Source: Bacteroidia bacterium
Lineage (GTDB): Bacteria; Bacteroidota; Bacteroidia; Flavobacteriales; Flavobacteriaceae
Reading direction: 5' to 3'
Assembly: GCA_030427985.1 (NCBI GenBank)
Contig: JAUIBH010000031.1
Location: 1-37,224, forward strand
Length of the DNA stretch: 37,224 nt
Shown here: in pieces, positions 6,490 to 15,395 of the stretch
Position numbering within the stretch: position 1 is the stretch's first letter
How the letters are laid out: the number at the start of each line of letters is the position of its first letter
Notes under the pieces: generated by a model
Database searches by the model: none
The model's input: the letters and a program-made list of their open reading frames with translations, nothing else
Told to the model about the DNA's origin: nothing
Translations under genes and position numbers: made by a program

Positions 6490-7062
6490 ATGAAAAATGT
6501 AAAATTATTCACTTTGGCTGCAATGGCCCTTATTTTGTTGGCTTCATGCAGCTCTGTTAAGGTGGTTTCTGACTACGATAAACAAGCTGACTTCAACACC
6601 TATAGAAGTTATGCTTTTTACAAAACGGGCATTGATAAGGCCCAAATCTCTGATTTAGACAAAAAACGCATTCTGCGCGCCATTGAAACCGAATTGGGTT
6701 CTCGTGGCTTCGTAAAATCTGAAAATCCCGATGTACTCATCAGCATTTTCACCAAGGAACGTGAGCGCGTTGACGTTTACAGCAACAACTTTGGTTGGGG
6801 TTATGGCGGATTCTACAACCCTTGGGCCTGGGGTCCCGGTTGGGGCTGGGGCTGGGGAGGCAGCAATGTGAGTACCAGTACCGAAGGCTCTCTATATATT
6901 GACGTCATCGATGCCAATAAAAAAGAATTGGTTTGGCAAGGCCGCGGTGTAGGCACCTTGAACAATACTAGAAATATTGAAAAGAAAGAGGAGCGCATCC
7001 GTGAGTTTGTCTCCCAAATTCTAGAGGAGTATCCGCCCAATATGGCCGTTGCTTCCAACTAA
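6490..7062 (+). CDS. DUF4136 lipoprotein
   Basis: A 190-aa lipoprotein with a signal peptide ending in LLASC (C20). The mature part begins with the typical DUF4136 opening SSVKVVSDYDKQADFNTYRS (domain about residues 22-180). An insertion rich in Gly and Trp (about residues 97-121, with repeats of GWGWG) sits in the middle of the domain. The end SQILEEYPP is also family-typical. The function of the family is unknown; it sits in the envelope. A near-consensus promoter box (AATATTTG at 6443-6450) precedes it, and a strong terminator follows 8 bp after the stop, so it is probably monocistronic. Confidence 0.9.
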   Translation: MKNVKLFTLAAMALILLASCSSVKVVSDYDKQADFNTYRSYAFYKTGIDKAQISDLDKKRILRAIETELGSRGFVKSENPDVLISIFTKERERVDVYSNNFGWGYGGFYNPWAWGPGWGWGWGGSNVSTSTEGSLYIDVIDANKKELVWQGRGVGTLNNTRNIEKKEERIREFVSQILEEYPPNMAVASN

Positions 7063-7070
7063 AATACAAG

Positions 7071-7091
7071 CCGCCCAATGGGCGGTTTTTT
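7071..7091 (+). terminator. intrinsic terminator after the DUF4136 gene
   Basis: A perfect 6-bp G+C stem, CCGCCC (7071-7076) and GGGCGG (7080-7085), with a 3-base loop, followed directly by six T. Confidence 0.92.
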
Positions 7092-7180
7092 GTTTTCAAA
7101 ACCTTTAAGGTGAAGGTTGACCCATTTCGATTTTGTATCTTTAAGTTTAGAAGAATAACAGTTTCCCCTGTTAGCTTTCA

Positions 7181-7292
7181 GTCAATTCGAGTGATTTTTT
7201 AAAGCTTGCGAAGAAAAATTGTATCGAGAATTGAACTTTCTATGAACATATATTGTTCTCGATACTTTTCCTTCGGAAAAACTCGAACTGAC
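7181..7292. repeat. palindromic repeat unit G (second type, 112 bp)
   Basis: The outer ends GTCAATTCGAG and CTCGAACTGAC are an imperfect inverted pair. An inner perfect 10-bp pair, GTATCGAGAA (7221-7230) and TTCTCGATAC (7256-7265), encloses a 25-base loop. The element lies between the DUF4136 terminator and the aromatic hydroxylase gene. It shares the inner pair and the outer ends with the repeat at 28843-28958. Confidence 0.8.
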
Positions 7293-7331
7293 GGATTACT
7301 GAATAGAAATAGAATTACTTGAAAAATAAGT

Positions 7332-9089
7332 ATGAGCTACGAATCAAATCCCATATTGGACAAGTTGCCCCAGCACCTCAAACAGTTTATAAAACCACAA
7401 CACTACGAGACCTATTCTCCTATTGACCAAGCGGTTTGGCGTTATGTGATGCGCAAAAATGTGGATTATTTAAGTCGGGTGGCGCATAGTTCGTATGTGG
7501 ATGGATTGAAGAAAACCGGAATTTCCATTGACCATATTCCAAACATGTACGGCATGAACCGTATTTTAAAGGAAATTGGGTGGGCTGCTGTGGCCGTGGA
7601 TGGATTTATTCCGCCTTCGGCCTTTATGGAATTTCAAGCCTATAATGTGTTGGTGATTGCTTCGGATATCCGCCAGCTGGAAAACATTGAATATACCCCA
7701 GCGCCGGACATTATTCACGAAGGGGCGGGTCATGCCCCCATCATTGCCAATCCGGAATATGCGGAATATTTACGGCGATTTGGGGAAATTGGCTGCAAAG
7801 CGATTTCAAGTGCCAAGGATTATGAGCTATATCACGCCGTGCGGCATTTATCCATCATAAAAGAAGCAGCAGGAACACCACAAGAAGAGATTGACAAAGC
7901 CGAAAAACATATTGAGCACCTTCAAAACAACATGGGCAACCCCAGTGAAATGGCTCTCATTCGAAATCTGCACTGGTGGTCCGTTGAATACGGGCTTATC
8001 GGCACAGTGGACAACCCAAAAATTTATGGTGCGGGCTTATTATCATCCATCGGCGAAAGTGCCTGGTGCATGACGGACAAGGTGAAGAAGCTACCCTATT
8101 CTTTGGAAGCCGCCCATACTGAATTTGATATCACAAAACCGCAACCGCAACTCTTCGTTACGCCTGATTTTGCCTTTTTGAGTCAGGTTTTGGAGGATTT
8201 TGCCAATACCATGGCTTTGCGCAAAGGGGGACTTTCCGGAGTTCAAAAACTGATTAATTCCAAGGAACTGGGTACTATCGAGCTTAGTACCGGATTGCAG
8301 ATATCGGGGAATTTTGACAAGGTGATGGAACACGAAGGAAAACCCATTTACATCCAAACCAAAGGAGCAACGGCCCTCGCCTATCGAGAAAAAGAGTTGG
8401 TCGGTCATAGCATTGCCCAGCATCCTGATGGTTTTGGAACGCCCATCGGTAAATTGAAAGGCATCAATATTGCCATTGAGGACATGGGTCCTAGGGATTT
8501 AAAGGCCTATAAAATTTATGAGGGAGAAGAGGTGAAGCTGGAATTTGAAGGTGGTGTTACCGTAGAAGGCACCATCATTACCGGAACCCGAAACCTTAGA
8601 GGTAAGATTATTTTGGTAACCTTCCAGGATTGCACCGTAACCTATAACGGGGAAGTGCTCTTTCAACCAGATTGGGGACTCTACAATATGGCGGTAGGAC
8701 AACATGTAGTATCCGCTTTTAATGGCCCTGCAGATTTGAGCAGTTTTGACCTCATCACCCATGAGATTACCGAAACTACCATCAAACACCAAAAAAGTGC
8801 GGAACGCCAACAGCTGGAACAATACTATTTACAGATTCGGGAGTTTCGGGAAGGTAAAAACACCACCATCTCCCGAAATAAGGTCTTTAAGGCACTAACA
8901 GAAAATCATCCTAACGATTGGCTATTGCCTGTGGAATTGTACGAATTGGCCAAAAAGGGCCATGATGAGGCGTTTCAGCAAGAAATTTTGGACCATTTGG
9001 AGTCCATCAAACAAAATAATCCCAAGGTGGGGCATTTGATTGATGATGGCATTGCACTAATCGACCACAGTTTTACGCAGGTCAAGTAG
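7332..9089 (+). CDS. phhA: aromatic amino acid hydroxylase (phenylalanine 4-monooxygenase type), long form
   Basis: A 585-aa protein. The N-terminal half is a biopterin-dependent aromatic amino acid hydroxylase. PDIIHEGAGHAPI supplies H129 and H134, and RNLHWWSVEYGLIG supplies E219, the non-haem iron triad; SSIGESAWC is the substrate-side segment. The expected reaction is phenylalanine plus O2 and tetrahydropterin to tyrosine. Typical bacterial phenylalanine hydroxylases are under 300 aa, so about half of this protein (roughly 300-585) is a C-terminal extension I cannot assign; long forms of this kind occur in Bacteroidota. There is no N-terminal ACT domain as in the animal enzyme. Tyrosine or tryptophan as substrate cannot be excluded by eye. 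Its last 33 bp overlap the end of the convergent DUF4230 gene. Confidence 0.92.
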   Translation: MSYESNPILDKLPQHLKQFIKPQHYETYSPIDQAVWRYVMRKNVDYLSRVAHSSYVDGLKKTGISIDHIPNMYGMNRILKEIGWAAVAVDGFIPPSAFMEFQAYNVLVIASDIRQLENIEYTPAPDIIHEGAGHAPIIANPEYAEYLRRFGEIGCKAISSAKDYELYHAVRHLSIIKEAAGTPQEEIDKAEKHIEHLQNNMGNPSEMALIRNLHWWSVEYGLIGTVDNPKIYGAGLLSSIGESAWCMTDKVKKLPYSLEAAHTEFDITKPQPQLFVTPDFAFLSQVLEDFANTMALRKGGLSGVQKLINSKELGTIELSTGLQISGNFDKVMEHEGKPIYIQTKGATALAYREKELVGHSIAQHPDGFGTPIGKLKGINIAIEDMGPRDLKAYKIYEGEEVKLEFEGGVTVEGTIITGTRNLRGKIILVTFQDCTVTYNGEVLFQPDWGLYNMAVGQHVVSAFNGPADLSSFDLITHEITETTIKHQKSAERQQLEQYYLQIREFREGKNTTISRNKVFKALTENHPNDWLLPVELYELAKKGHDEAFQQEILDHLESIKQNNPKVGHLIDDGIALIDHSFTQVK

Positions 9090-9683
9090 TTCTTCCGTGG
9101 AGTTGATAGGTTCTTCTCCATAAACCAAGGTCCACCCTAAGGAATTGGTCAACACGTAAATTCGGGAAAGTTCGCTGAGCAGTCGGTTTTCAGCATTGGA
9201 CACCAAGGTAGAGGCTTCAATCTTTTTCAGCAATGATTGTTTTACATTTTTTTTGATCAGATTGTAATCCTGGGCTTTGAATGGGTTCAAATAATCCGCG
9301 GTAACATCGTAATATTCAAAATCTGGGTTTATCTTGATTTCCGCCTCTGGAATTTGGGTGATCGTAATGGTTTTGTTGACCTCATCCAAATCATAGGCAA
9401 TTTTGGAAAGGTCGTAGGCAATGGTGACCTCAGCATTCGCCACCACCAGTGCTTTTTTATCGGCAGTAACCAAAGAACCGAACAACTCACGCGAGTCTTT
9501 GTAGTTGTAGACTTCCACAAAATGGCCTTCGGTCACGATAAGTTTGGAAACGTTCTTCAATTCCTGTTGAATGAGCATGGAACTCCCATGGAGCAACGTC
9601 TTCCGTTCACGCTCATCGGCACAAGATTTATAGATCAAAACAGAGGCCAACGCAATAATGGCTCCAACCAGTACTTTCTTCAT
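9057..9683 (-). CDS. DUF4230 protein
   Basis: A 208-aa protein with an N-terminal membrane anchor or signal (residues 4-18, VLVGAIIALASVLIYKSC). A DUF4230 domain covers the rest: LIVTEGHFVEVYNYKDS, then TIAYDLSKIAYDLDEVNKTI, then a helical C-terminal part. The family is of unknown function and is usually anchored facing the periplasm. It is the last gene of the alaS operon, 3 bp after the GSCFA gene, and its 3' end overlaps the hydroxylase gene on the other strand by 33 bp. Confidence 0.88.
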   Translation of the reverse strand: MKKVLVGAIIALASVLIYKSCADERERKTLLHGSSMLIQQELKNVSKLIVTEGHFVEVYNYKDSRELFGSLVTADKKALVVANAEVTIAYDLSKIAYDLDEVNKTITITQIPEAEIKINPDFEYYDVTADYLNPFKAQDYNLIKKNVKQSLLKKIEASTLVSNAENRLLSELSRIYVLTNSLGWTLVYGEEPINSTEELLDLRKTVVD

Positions 9684-9686
9684 TTT

Positions 9687-10643
9687 TTAAAATTTCATGA
9701 AAGGATACCTCTCTTGAAGATACGTAATTTTTGACCGGAGAGATGTTTCAAATTTTTTATGCGCCTCAGAATCGGGGTTAAACGGTCGGTGCAAAAGCCC
9801 TTTTTGAATGTTGTCCACTTCCTCCATTACGGAATAACAATCTTCATCAATCCAAACCGATTTGAACTTCTCCCAAATATAATCCACAGCCAATGCGTTG
9901 GGATGCACCATATCTTTTCCGTAGAAACGGTAATCCCTAAGTTCGTCCATCATAATTTCATAGGCTGGAAAATAATTAAGACCTCTCGACTGCGCTCGAG
10001 GTGACAAAACCTTATGAAGTGCTGAAATGAGATGTGCCTTACTTTGTTGATTTTCCACAAAGCCGTCCTTGAGGTGACGCACAGGTGAAACAGTGAATAT
10101 CAATTGCGCTTCAGGATTGACTTCTCCAACCATTTCCACCACGTTTTGCAGACTGGTTGCTATCGTTTCAATGGGCAACAATTCTTTGGTAAATTCCTTT
10201 TGGGGAATTTTGTGGCAATTGGCCACTATCTTATTTGTTGTTTTATGCCAATACACCCATGCTGTTCCCAAGGTAATGATGATATGGGTCGCATTTTGCA
10301 GCCTCAGTCGGGTCTCATGGAGTTGTTGATTTAGGTTTTGGAGCAATGCCTCCTGAGATTGAGCCCTAAGCTCGGAATGCGCATCAAAGCAATGCCAAAT
10401 GCCATCCTGCTCAAAAACCTCGGCTTCACTGTATTGTAAATCCTCCAAAGAACGTTGTACCAGATTTTCAATGGCTAGCGGGTGAAACAAGATCCCGAAG
10501 GGGTTTTGCAGTTGCTGAAACTTAAAATAGTCCAACTTCCCTCCCATATTTTCCACAAAACAGGACCCCATCAACAGCAACTTACTTTGGTAATTGATAG
10601 GGTTGTCCGCTTTTTCTAAAGGAACTGTGGTTTGGAGTTTCAT
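9687..10643 (-). CDS. GSCFA family protein (SGNH-hydrolase-like)
   Basis: A 318-aa GSCFA-domain protein. The name-giving motif is MGSCFVENMGGKL (G26-S27-C28-F29). NPFGILFHP, IITLGTAWVY and FTVSPVRHLKDGF follow, and DMVHPNALAVDYIW near residue 245 supplies the Asp/His end of an SGNH-like active site. The substrate is unknown; the family is linked to polysaccharide or ester hydrolysis only by fold. About residues 213-221 (within SPRAQSRGLN) are encoded by a palindromic repeat fragment (9981-10006) that lies in frame in a loop before the conserved YFPAYEIMMDELRDYRFYG block. The gene is 15 bp downstream of the DUF6090-like gene in the alaS operon. Confidence 0.92.
   Translation of the reverse strand: MKLQTTVPLEKADNPINYQSKLLLMGSCFVENMGGKLDYFKFQQLQNPFGILFHPLAIENLVQRSLEDLQYSEAEVFEQDGIWHCFDAHSELRAQSQEALLQNLNQQLHETRLRLQNATHIIITLGTAWVYWHKTTNKIVANCHKIPQKEFTKELLPIETIATSLQNVVEMVGEVNPEAQLIFTVSPVRHLKDGFVENQQSKAHLISALHKVLSPRAQSRGLNYFPAYEIMMDELRDYRFYGKDMVHPNALAVDYIWEKFKSVWIDEDCYSVMEEVDNIQKGLLHRPFNPDSEAHKKFETSLRSKITYLQERYPFMKF
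9981..10006. repeat. palindromic repeat fragment inside the GSCFA coding sequence
   Basis: The sequence ACCTCTCGACTGCGCTCGAG followed by GTGACA contains the inverted pair CTCGA / TCGAG. It ends in CTCGAGGTGACA, close to the CTCGAACTGACA end of the repeat at 28843-28958. Its ACTGCGCTC core also occurs in the right arm of array unit A. It keeps the reading frame open. Confidence 0.6.
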
Positions 10644-10658
10644 GAAACTTAAGATACG

Positions 10659-11315
10659 TTATTTACAATCATCAATGCCTTCCAACATATCTCGATACTG
10701 CTCGGCCAGTTGGTCTTCCAATTGTTTTGTAAATCCAAGAGTGCCCACCAATTCCTCCATGGATTTATTTCGAAGGGCCTCCGTAGCCTTTTCCATCTGA
10801 TTTTTTACCAACTCTTGGGTATTGTAAAGTGCTTGAAGATCGTACAGACAATCATAACCAAACTCATGGAAAATCCCTGTGGATTTGGATACCTCCCAAG
10901 CTATGCTGCTCAAATCGGTAATCTCAAGATAAATGGAAGTACTTAAACCATAGCGATAGCGTCCATTTTCCATTGCTGTTGAATCTACTTTTTCCACAAA
11001 GCGAGGATATTTTTTGGTGAAAGCATTCATGGTTGGCGAAGATATTATCAGTGCTTCTTCCTCATTCCTCAGGCTTTTTAGCTCAGAAAAGAATGACGGA
11101 ATTTCTTGGTTCAAGGTGCTATTCTCTACCAACTGTTCCAAATTTGCTTTGATTTCCTCTTCAATTTTTTCCAGAGCGATTTCCTTGTTCTTCTGAATGG
11201 TTTTGGAGGCATTCCAATCGTTGAACCAAATGGCCAGATTAATGCCCACAAACAACAGAAAGATTTCTCCGAAGATATACTTCCAATTAAACTCTTTTAT
11301 GTTGAAGAATCTCAT
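10659..11315 (-). CDS. DUF6090-like membrane-anchored protein
   Basis: A 218-aa protein. The N-terminal segment GEIFLLFVGINLAIWFNDWN (residues about 16-35) is a single membrane helix followed by a W-N-D-W-N turn, much like the GEI-x-L-x-GI-x-x-A-N-W opening of DUF6090 proteins. The remainder is a helical, charge-rich domain with likely coiled-coil stretches (residues 38-60 and 165-215). The function is unknown. It lies 3 bp after alaS and 15 bp before the GSCFA gene. The family name is a resemblance judged by eye. Confidence 0.6.
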   Translation of the reverse strand: MRFFNIKEFNWKYIFGEIFLLFVGINLAIWFNDWNASKTIQKNKEIALEKIEEEIKANLEQLVENSTLNQEIPSFFSELKSLRNEEEALIISSPTMNAFTKKYPRFVEKVDSTAMENGRYRYGLSTSIYLEITDLSSIAWEVSKSTGIFHEFGYDCLYDLQALYNTQELVKNQMEKATEALRNKSMEELVGTLGFTKQLEDQLAEQYRDMLEGIDDCK

Positions 11316-11318
11316 ACA

Positions 11319-13940
11319 TTAGGTTGTTGCCAGAACTAGCTCCTCGGCATTGGCCAAGGCTGCTGGAATGCCATCGGGATTTTTACCCCCTGCGGTGGCA
11401 AAGAAAGGCTGTCCGCCTCCACCACCTTGTATGTGTTTGCCCAGTTCCCGGACAATGTTTCCTGCGTTTAATCCCTTGTTGGACGCCAAATCCTTGGAAA
11501 TGTAACAGGACAATATCGCTTTTCCATCATTCTCAGAGGCCAGCAACAAGAATAAATCGTCAACCTGACCTCCCATTGCAAAGGCCAAATCTTTGATGCC
11601 ACCTGCATCTAAATCCACTTTTTTGGCCAAAAACTGAATACCGTTGATATCCTTCAACTCGGCAATCAACTCATTTTTGAGCCCTTTGGCTTTGTCTTTC
11701 AACAATTGTTCTACCTGCTTTTTTAGGGCACTGTTCTCTTCTTGTAAACTTGCCACGGCTTTAACCGGGTCTTGCGAGGTGTTCAACAAATCCTTGATTT
11801 CAAAAAGCATGCGGTTGTTCTTGAAGAAAAACTCCTTGGCGGCTTCTGAGGTAATGGCTTCAATTCGTCGGATTCCGGCAGCCACAGCACCTTCGGAAAC
11901 AATCTTAAAGTGCCAAATATCTGCCGTGTTCTTTACATGGGTTCCCCCGCACAACTCAATGGAGTGCCCAAAACGCACTGTGCGGACGGTATCCCCATAT
12001 TTTTCACCAAAAAGTGCCATAGCGCCTTGTTCCATGGCTTCTTTGATGGGAATATTTCTATTTTCCTGTAAAGGAAGTTGCCCCTCAATCCGTGCATTGA
12101 CAAAATTTTCCACTTCGCGGAGTTCCTCCACCGATAATTTGGAAAAATGGGAAAAGTCGAACCGTAAATGTTTGGCATGCACTGCAGAGCCTTTTTGTTC
12201 CACATGCGAACCCAATATTTCACGAAGGGCTTGATGCAACAAATGCGTTGCTGTATGGTTGCAAGCAGTATGGAATCGTTGTTCCTGGTCCACCACCGCT
12301 TTGAAAGTTCCCGAAACCTCCTTAGGAAGATTTTCCGCAAAATGAACAATCTCGTTGTTCTCCTTTTTGGTATCCACAATGTACACTACATCGCCATTAG
12401 GGGCTTCCAAATAGCCTTTGTCCCCAACTTGTCCGCCACCTTCAGCATAAAATGGGGTCAAATTAAAAACCAATTGATATTGATCCCCCTCTTTTTTACT
12501 ACTGACTTTTCGGTATTTCACCAACTTCACATTGGCTTCAAGCGTATCATAGCCCACAAATTCTTGCTCAGCATCCTGCTGTAGCACCGTCCAATCGTCT
12601 TTGGATACTTCCGAAGCGGCTCTGGAACGGTCTTTCTGTGCCTTTAGTGCTTTCTCAAACCCCTCAACATCCAGTCGATACCCTTTTTCTTCCAGAATAA
12701 GGGACGTAAGGTCGATGGGGAATCCAAAAGTATCATACAATTCAAAGGCCTTTTCACCATCTATGGTCTTCCCTTTTGAGGATTTGATAACCGAGTCCAA
12801 CAGCACCAAGCCTTGTTCCAGGGTGCTCAAAAAGGAGTTTTCTTCTTCCTTGATGACATTTTCTATAATTTGATGGTGCTTGGAAAGCTCAGGAAATGCA
12901 TCCCCCATACGTTCGCTTAACACCTTTACCAAACGAAAGATAAACGGCTGTTTGGTATCCAAAAAGGTGAATCCATATCGGATGGCGCGGCGTAATATCC
13001 TTCGGATAACGTAACCAGCACCCGTGTTGCTCGGCAATTGTCCATCAGCAATAGCAAAGGCCACAGCACGTACATGATCGGCCACTACGCGAATGGCAAT
13101 ATCGGCCTCTTCGGTTTTTCCATATTTATGCCCTGTGATGGTTTCAATCTCGCGAATCAGTGGGGTAAATACATCGGTATCGTAATTGGATTTTACATTT
13201 TGCAGCACCATACACAAGCGCTCAAAGCCCATGCCGGTATCGATATGTTTTTCAGGGAGGTCCTCCAAAGACCCATTGGCCTTTCGGTTGTATTGGATAA
13301 AGACCAAATTCCAAATTTCCACCACAAGCGGGTCGTCCTGGTTTACCAAAGATGCGCCTGGCACCTTGGCCTTCTCTTCTTTGGAACGAAGGTCCACATG
13401 GATTTCGGAACAGGGACCACAAGGACCTTGATCGCCCATTTCCCAAAAATTGTCCTTTTTGTTCCCCATGATGATGCGATCTTCGGGAACAATTTCTTTC
13501 CACAGATCATACGCTTCTTGGTCCAATTCCAATTTATCATCCTGGCTTCCTTCAAAAACCGAAACGTAAAGATTCTCCTTATCTATTTTGTATACCTCGG
13601 TCAATAATTCCCACGCCCACTGGATGGCTTCCTTTTTAAAATAATCACCAAAACTCCAATTGCCCAACATCTCAAACATGGTATGGTGGTAGGTATCCTT
13701 GCCCACTTCTTCCAAATCGTTGTGCTTTCCACTTACCCGAAGACATTTTTGGGTATCGGTCACTCGTTTGGATTTTGGAACGGAATTTCCCAAAAAAAAC
13801 TCCTTAAACTGGTTCATCCCTGCATTGGTGAACATCAAAGTGGGGTCATTCTTCATCACCATCGGCGCAGACGGCACTATTTTGTGGTTCTTTTCTTTAA
13901 AAAAGTTTAAAAATTGGGCTCTAACTTCTTGGGATGTCAT
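11319..13940 (-). CDS. alaS: alanyl-tRNA synthetase
   Basis: An 873-aa protein, the normal length for bacterial AlaS; it charges tRNA-Ala in the cytoplasm. The class II catalytic core starts at residue 1 ([19 protein letters not shown], then TNAGMNQFK and [16 protein letters not shown]). The editing domain has [12 protein letters not shown] with its metal-binding His pair and the CGGTH motif. A coiled-coil region ([20 protein letters not shown]) and the C-terminal DHHA1-like domain ending with [14 protein letters not shown] complete it. It is the first gene of the alaS - DUF6090-like - GSCFA - DUF4230 operon and diverges from the M23 peptidase gene. Confidence 0.99.
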   Translation of the reverse strand: MTSQEVRAQFLNFFKEKNHKIVPSAPMVMKNDPTLMFTNAGMNQFKEFFLGNSVPKSKRVTDTQKCLRVSGKHNDLEEVGKDTYHHTMFEMLGNWSFGDYFKKEAIQWAWELLTEVYKIDKENLYVSVFEGSQDDKLELDQEAYDLWKEIVPEDRIIMGNKKDNFWEMGDQGPCGPCSEIHVDLRSKEEKAKVPGASLVNQDDPLVVEIWNLVFIQYNRKANGSLEDLPEKHIDTGMGFERLCMVLQNVKSNYDTDVFTPLIREIETITGHKYGKTEEADIAIRVVADHVRAVAFAIADGQLPSNTGAGYVIRRILRRAIRYGFTFLDTKQPFIFRLVKVLSERMGDAFPELSKHHQIIENVIKEEENSFLSTLEQGLVLLDSVIKSSKGKTIDGEKAFELYDTFGFPIDLTSLILEEKGYRLDVEGFEKALKAQKDRSRAASEVSKDDWTVLQQDAEQEFVGYDTLEANVKLVKYRKVSSKKEGDQYQLVFNLTPFYAEGGGQVGDKGYLEAPNGDVVYIVDTKKENNEIVHFAENLPKEVSGTFKAVVDQEQRFHTACNHTATHLLHQALREILGSHVEQKGSAVHAKHLRFDFSHFSKLSVEELREVENFVNARIEGQLPLQENRNIPIKEAMEQGAMALFGEKYGDTVRTVRFGHSIELCGGTHVKNTADIWHFKIVSEGAVAAGIRRIEAITSEAAKEFFFKNNRMLFEIKDLLNTSQDPVKAVASLQEENSALKKQVEQLLKDKAKGLKNELIAELKDINGIQFLAKKVDLDAGGIKDLAFAMGGQVDDLFLLLASENDGKAILSCYISKDLASNKGLNAGNIVRELGKHIQGGGGGQPFFATAGGKNPDGIPAALANAEELVLATT

Positions 13941-13989
13941 TGAATTCCTAGGGTTTTCTTAAATTTAACACTTTAAACAAAACAATTTT

Positions 13990-13997
13990 TATATTTG
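13990..13997 (+). promoter_or_regulatory. candidate -7 box of the M23-MerR-LemA-TPM operon
   Basis: TATATTTG, an exact TAnnTTTG match in the 124-bp divergent region, 67 nt before the ATG at 14065. The region around the expected -33 is only A+T-rich. Confidence 0.4.
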
Positions 13998-14041
13998 CTT
14001 GTTTTGAAAAAAGAGCTTACCTGTTTTGGTAAATAGGTGAG

Positions 14042-14049
14042 CAAAAATA
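14042..14049 (-). promoter_or_regulatory. candidate -7 box for alaS
   Basis: Read on the minus strand it is TATTTTTG, an exact TAnnTTTG match, 101 nt upstream of the alaS ATG. It would overlap the leader of the divergent operon. The -33 is unclear. Confidence 0.3.
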
Positions 14050-14064
14050 GGATAAAATCCCTTC

Positions 14065-15042
14065 ATGTCTAAAGTTAAGTACTATTACGACCCGGATACA
14101 CTTTCCTATCGGAAAATTGAGCCGAAGAAATCCAAAAGATATCGGAATCTCTTTCTGTTTCTGGTGGGTTCTGCCTTGTTCGGTTTTTTGGGTCTCATTA
14201 TCCTGCTCAACACAAAATGGGTGAATACGCCCAAAGAACTCTCCCTAGAGCGCGAAGTACGAAACTATGAGCTCCAATACGACATTTTGATCCGGAAGAT
14301 GGAGCAGATGGAACAAGTTTTGGCCAATATTGAAGAGCGAGACAACAATATCTATCGTTTGTATTTTGAGGCCAATCCCATTCCCGAAGAACAGCGAAGA
14401 GCAGGATTTGGGGGAATCAACCGCTACAAATCCTTGGAAGGTTTCAACAATTCCGAAATTATTATAAACGCTACCAAGCGATTGGACATCATTCAAAAAC
14501 AAATGGTGATCCAATCCAAATCCTTGGACGAGATTGCCAAACTGGCGGAGGAAAAGGAGAAGCTCTTGGCTTCCATTCCTGCCATTCAACCTATAAGCAA
14601 TGAAGACCTTACCCGAATGGCCTCTGGTTATGGATGGCGGTCCGACCCTTTTACCAAAGCACGAAAAATGCATTGGGGCATGGATTTTACCGCTCCGCGG
14701 GGAACGCCCATTTATGCTTCAGGGGATGGCAAAGTAACGCGTGCCGACAATAGATCATCAGGATATGGAAAACACGTGCGCATAGATCATGGCTACGGCT
14801 ATATTTCGTTGTATGGGCACATGAGCAAGTACAATGTTACCGTAGGCCAAAAGGTGAAAAGAGGAGATCTTATTGGTTTTGTTGGCAGTACAGGTCGTTC
14901 TGAAGCACCACACGTGCATTATGAGGTATTTAAGGACGGGGAGCGCATCAACCCCATTAACTTCTACTACGGAAGTTTAACGGCAGAAGAGTTTGACAAC
15001 ATGCTCAAATTGGCCAATCAAGAGAACCAATCCCTGGATTAA
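14065..15042 (+). CDS. M23 family metallopeptidase (peptidoglycan endopeptidase)
   Basis: A 325-aa protein. The cytoplasmic N-terminal tail has YYYDPDTLSYRKIEPKK, a start I associate with Flavobacteria M23 proteins. One membrane helix (residues 29-48) is followed by a periplasmic coiled coil (about 57-92 and 138-172). A LytM/M23 domain occupies residues about 183-305. Zinc ligands are H203 and D207 (HWGMD) and H285 in HVHYEV, with H283 the partner His, so the domain looks catalytically intact. It should cut peptide cross-links in peptidoglycan. Its TAA shares its last base with the ATG of the MerR gene, so the two are translationally coupled. Confidence 0.95.
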   Translation: MSKVKYYYDPDTLSYRKIEPKKSKRYRNLFLFLVGSALFGFLGLIILLNTKWVNTPKELSLEREVRNYELQYDILIRKMEQMEQVLANIEERDNNIYRLYFEANPIPEEQRRAGFGGINRYKSLEGFNNSEIIINATKRLDIIQKQMVIQSKSLDEIAKLAEEKEKLLASIPAIQPISNEDLTRMASGYGWRSDPFTKARKMHWGMDFTAPRGTPIYASGDGKVTRADNRSSGYGKHVRIDHGYGYISLYGHMSKYNVTVGQKVKRGDLIGFVGSTGRSEAPHVHYEVFKDGERINPINFYYGSLTAEEFDNMLKLANQENQSLD

Positions 15043-15371
15043 TGCACGTAGATCTTCCCGAAAAACGATACTATGGCATAGGCGAAGTGGCCAAGGCCTT
15101 TGGGGTGAACACTTCCCTCATTCGGTTTTGGGAAAAAGAGTTTGATGTGCTCCAACCCAAAAAAAATGCAAAGGGCAATCGGAAATTTACACCACAGGAC
15201 ATCCACAACCTTCAATTGATTTATCATTTGGTGAAGGAACGAGGGTTTACGCTTGAGGGCGCCAAAATCCATCTAAAGGAAGAAAAACAAAAGACACTTT
15301 CTACCTTTGAGGTCGTTCAGAAACTCCAAAAGGTGAAAGCCGAACTGTTAAAAATCAAGGAACAACTATAA
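15042..15371 (+). CDS. MerR family transcriptional regulator
   Basis: A 109-aa protein. The winged-helix MerR domain spans residues about 9-80: YYGIGEVAKAFGVNTSLIRF (helix-turn-helix), WEKEFDVLQPKKNAKGNRKF (wing), then the IHNLQLIYHLVKERGFTLEGA helix. A short coiled coil closes it, and no effector domain or Cys metal site follows. It may regulate its own envelope operon; nothing in the sequence identifies an inducer. It overlaps the M23 gene by one base, and the LemA gene starts 24 bp after it. Confidence 0.92.
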   Translation: MHVDLPEKRYYGIGEVAKAFGVNTSLIRFWEKEFDVLQPKKNAKGNRKFTPQDIHNLQLIYHLVKERGFTLEGAKIHLKEEKQKTLSTFEVVQKLQKVKAELLKIKEQL

Positions 15372-15395
15372 TCAGAAACACTAAAACCATACAAA

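Noticed and set aside
12168..13607. Several long plus-strand frames opposite alaS
   Set aside because: alaS covers the region with a complete, conserved protein; the frames show no family or signal features.
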